Shown here piece by piece: positions 63,682 to 64,000 of a stretch of 64,000 bases of DNA. Numbering within the stretch: position 1 is the stretch's first letter; each line of letters opens with the position of its first letter. The translations under genes and the position numbers were made by a program. A model generated the notes under the pieces. That model made no database searches, was not told the origin of the DNA, and worked only from the letters and a program-made list of their open reading frames with translations. Origin of the DNA: Carnegiea gigantea (Eukaryota > Streptophyta > Magnoliopsida > Caryophyllales > Cactaceae); the NCBI GenBank assembly GCA_029747015.1, contig JAKOGI010000144.1:765001-829000 (forward strand). The letters are read 5' to 3'.

Positions 63682-64000
63682 ATGTTGAAAAACTTAAGAA
63701 GGAACCTCACTTGTTGCTTTCGAGCCCAAGTTGGAAGCTCTGACAGCATCGGATTGGGGGCTGAACTCCTGGCCCTGGCCCAGGATGGGGTTGGCCGAGA
63801 GGACAAGATTCTACAGATCTTGAAGCGGGATCCGACCCTGATCCACGTGACAGACCCGGTTGGGGACACGATCCTTCATGTTATGGCAAGAGCCGGTAAT
63901 TTGGAGGTTGTTGAGCACGTGGTTGGGTGGGTAAGAAACCACGAGCTGACAGAGGTGCTAATGGAGCAGAACGTACGAGGGGACACGCCCTTACACCTTG
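63682..64000 (+). CDS. ACD6-like ankyrin protein, copy D (5' part, runs off the window)
   Basis: Open from ATG 63682 to the window end, 106 complete codons. After a divergent start (basic, with CCFR) it aligns with copies A and C: LGAELLALAQDG, LIHVTDPVGDTILHVMARAG, LEVVEHVVGWV, ELTEVLMEQNVRGDTPLHL. The Ser/Asp/Asn-rich N-terminal run of copies A and C is shortened here. Whether this copy is intact cannot be judged. The start could differ, since the first 15 codons do not align with the other copies. Confidence 0.7.
   Translation, partial: MLKNLRRNLTCCFRAQVGSSDSIGLGAELLALAQDGVGREDKILQILKRDPTLIHVTDPVGDTILHVMARAGNLEVVEHVVGWVRNHELTEVLMEQNVRGDTPLHL

Overview
This window is plant nuclear DNA, most likely from a eudicot. 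The evidence is multi-exon genes with GT..AG introns, plant-specific families (a DUF668 protein, an SnRK2 kinase, a patellin, an ACD6-like ankyrin protein), CT-rich 5' leaders, AT-rich introns and plant LTR retrotransposons with tRNA-iMet primer sites. No species can be named from the sequence alone. All recognised host genes lie on the + strand.

Positions 1-46,200 are gene-bearing. In order they hold: the 3' part of a DUF668 (PSI-like) gene (exons 908-7602); a 3.33-kb LTR-like element with a perfect 5-bp target duplication (8504-11834); a tandemly doubled LTR-like fragment (11927-12560); a WAC-DDT-WHIM chromatin-remodelling accessory gene (13813-19310, 673 aa); about 4.4 kb of AT-rich intergenic DNA; a TOM1-like VHS-GAT ubiquitin-sorting gene (26581-32695, 446 aa); a subclass-I-type SnRK2 kinase gene (34946-39833, 358 aa); and a patellin gene with Sec14 and GOLD domains (42626-46174, 560 aa). 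I rebuilt exon chains by hand from reading-frame continuity and GT/AG sites. Every chain keeps frame across all junctions.

Positions 47,390-64,000 are a local array of ACD6-like ankyrin genes broken up by retrotransposons. Copy A (47912-49427) is a pseudogene with nonsense codons in exon 2. Copy B (about 52576-53320) keeps only exon 2 and is shifted, deleted and interrupted by a small retroelement. Copy C (56184-57883, 486 aa) is the only complete open copy. Copy D starts at 63682 and runs off the window. Copies A and C share a 5' flank, which D resembles more weakly, and copies A, B and C share a 3' flank, so the duplicated unit included flanking DNA. The retroelements in the array are a young Copia element with a large in-frame internal deletion (49660-52291, TSD TCTGG), a solo LTR (53866-55262, TSD GATGT) and an older, mutated but nearly full-length Copia element inserted in a TA microsatellite (58140-62780, TSD TATAT).

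The host genes are not an operon and share no obvious pathway. The points most worth following are the ankyrin array with its transposon pattern, a 48-nt module shared by two different LTR families, and the hairpin-unit tandem repeat inside the 3.3-kb element.
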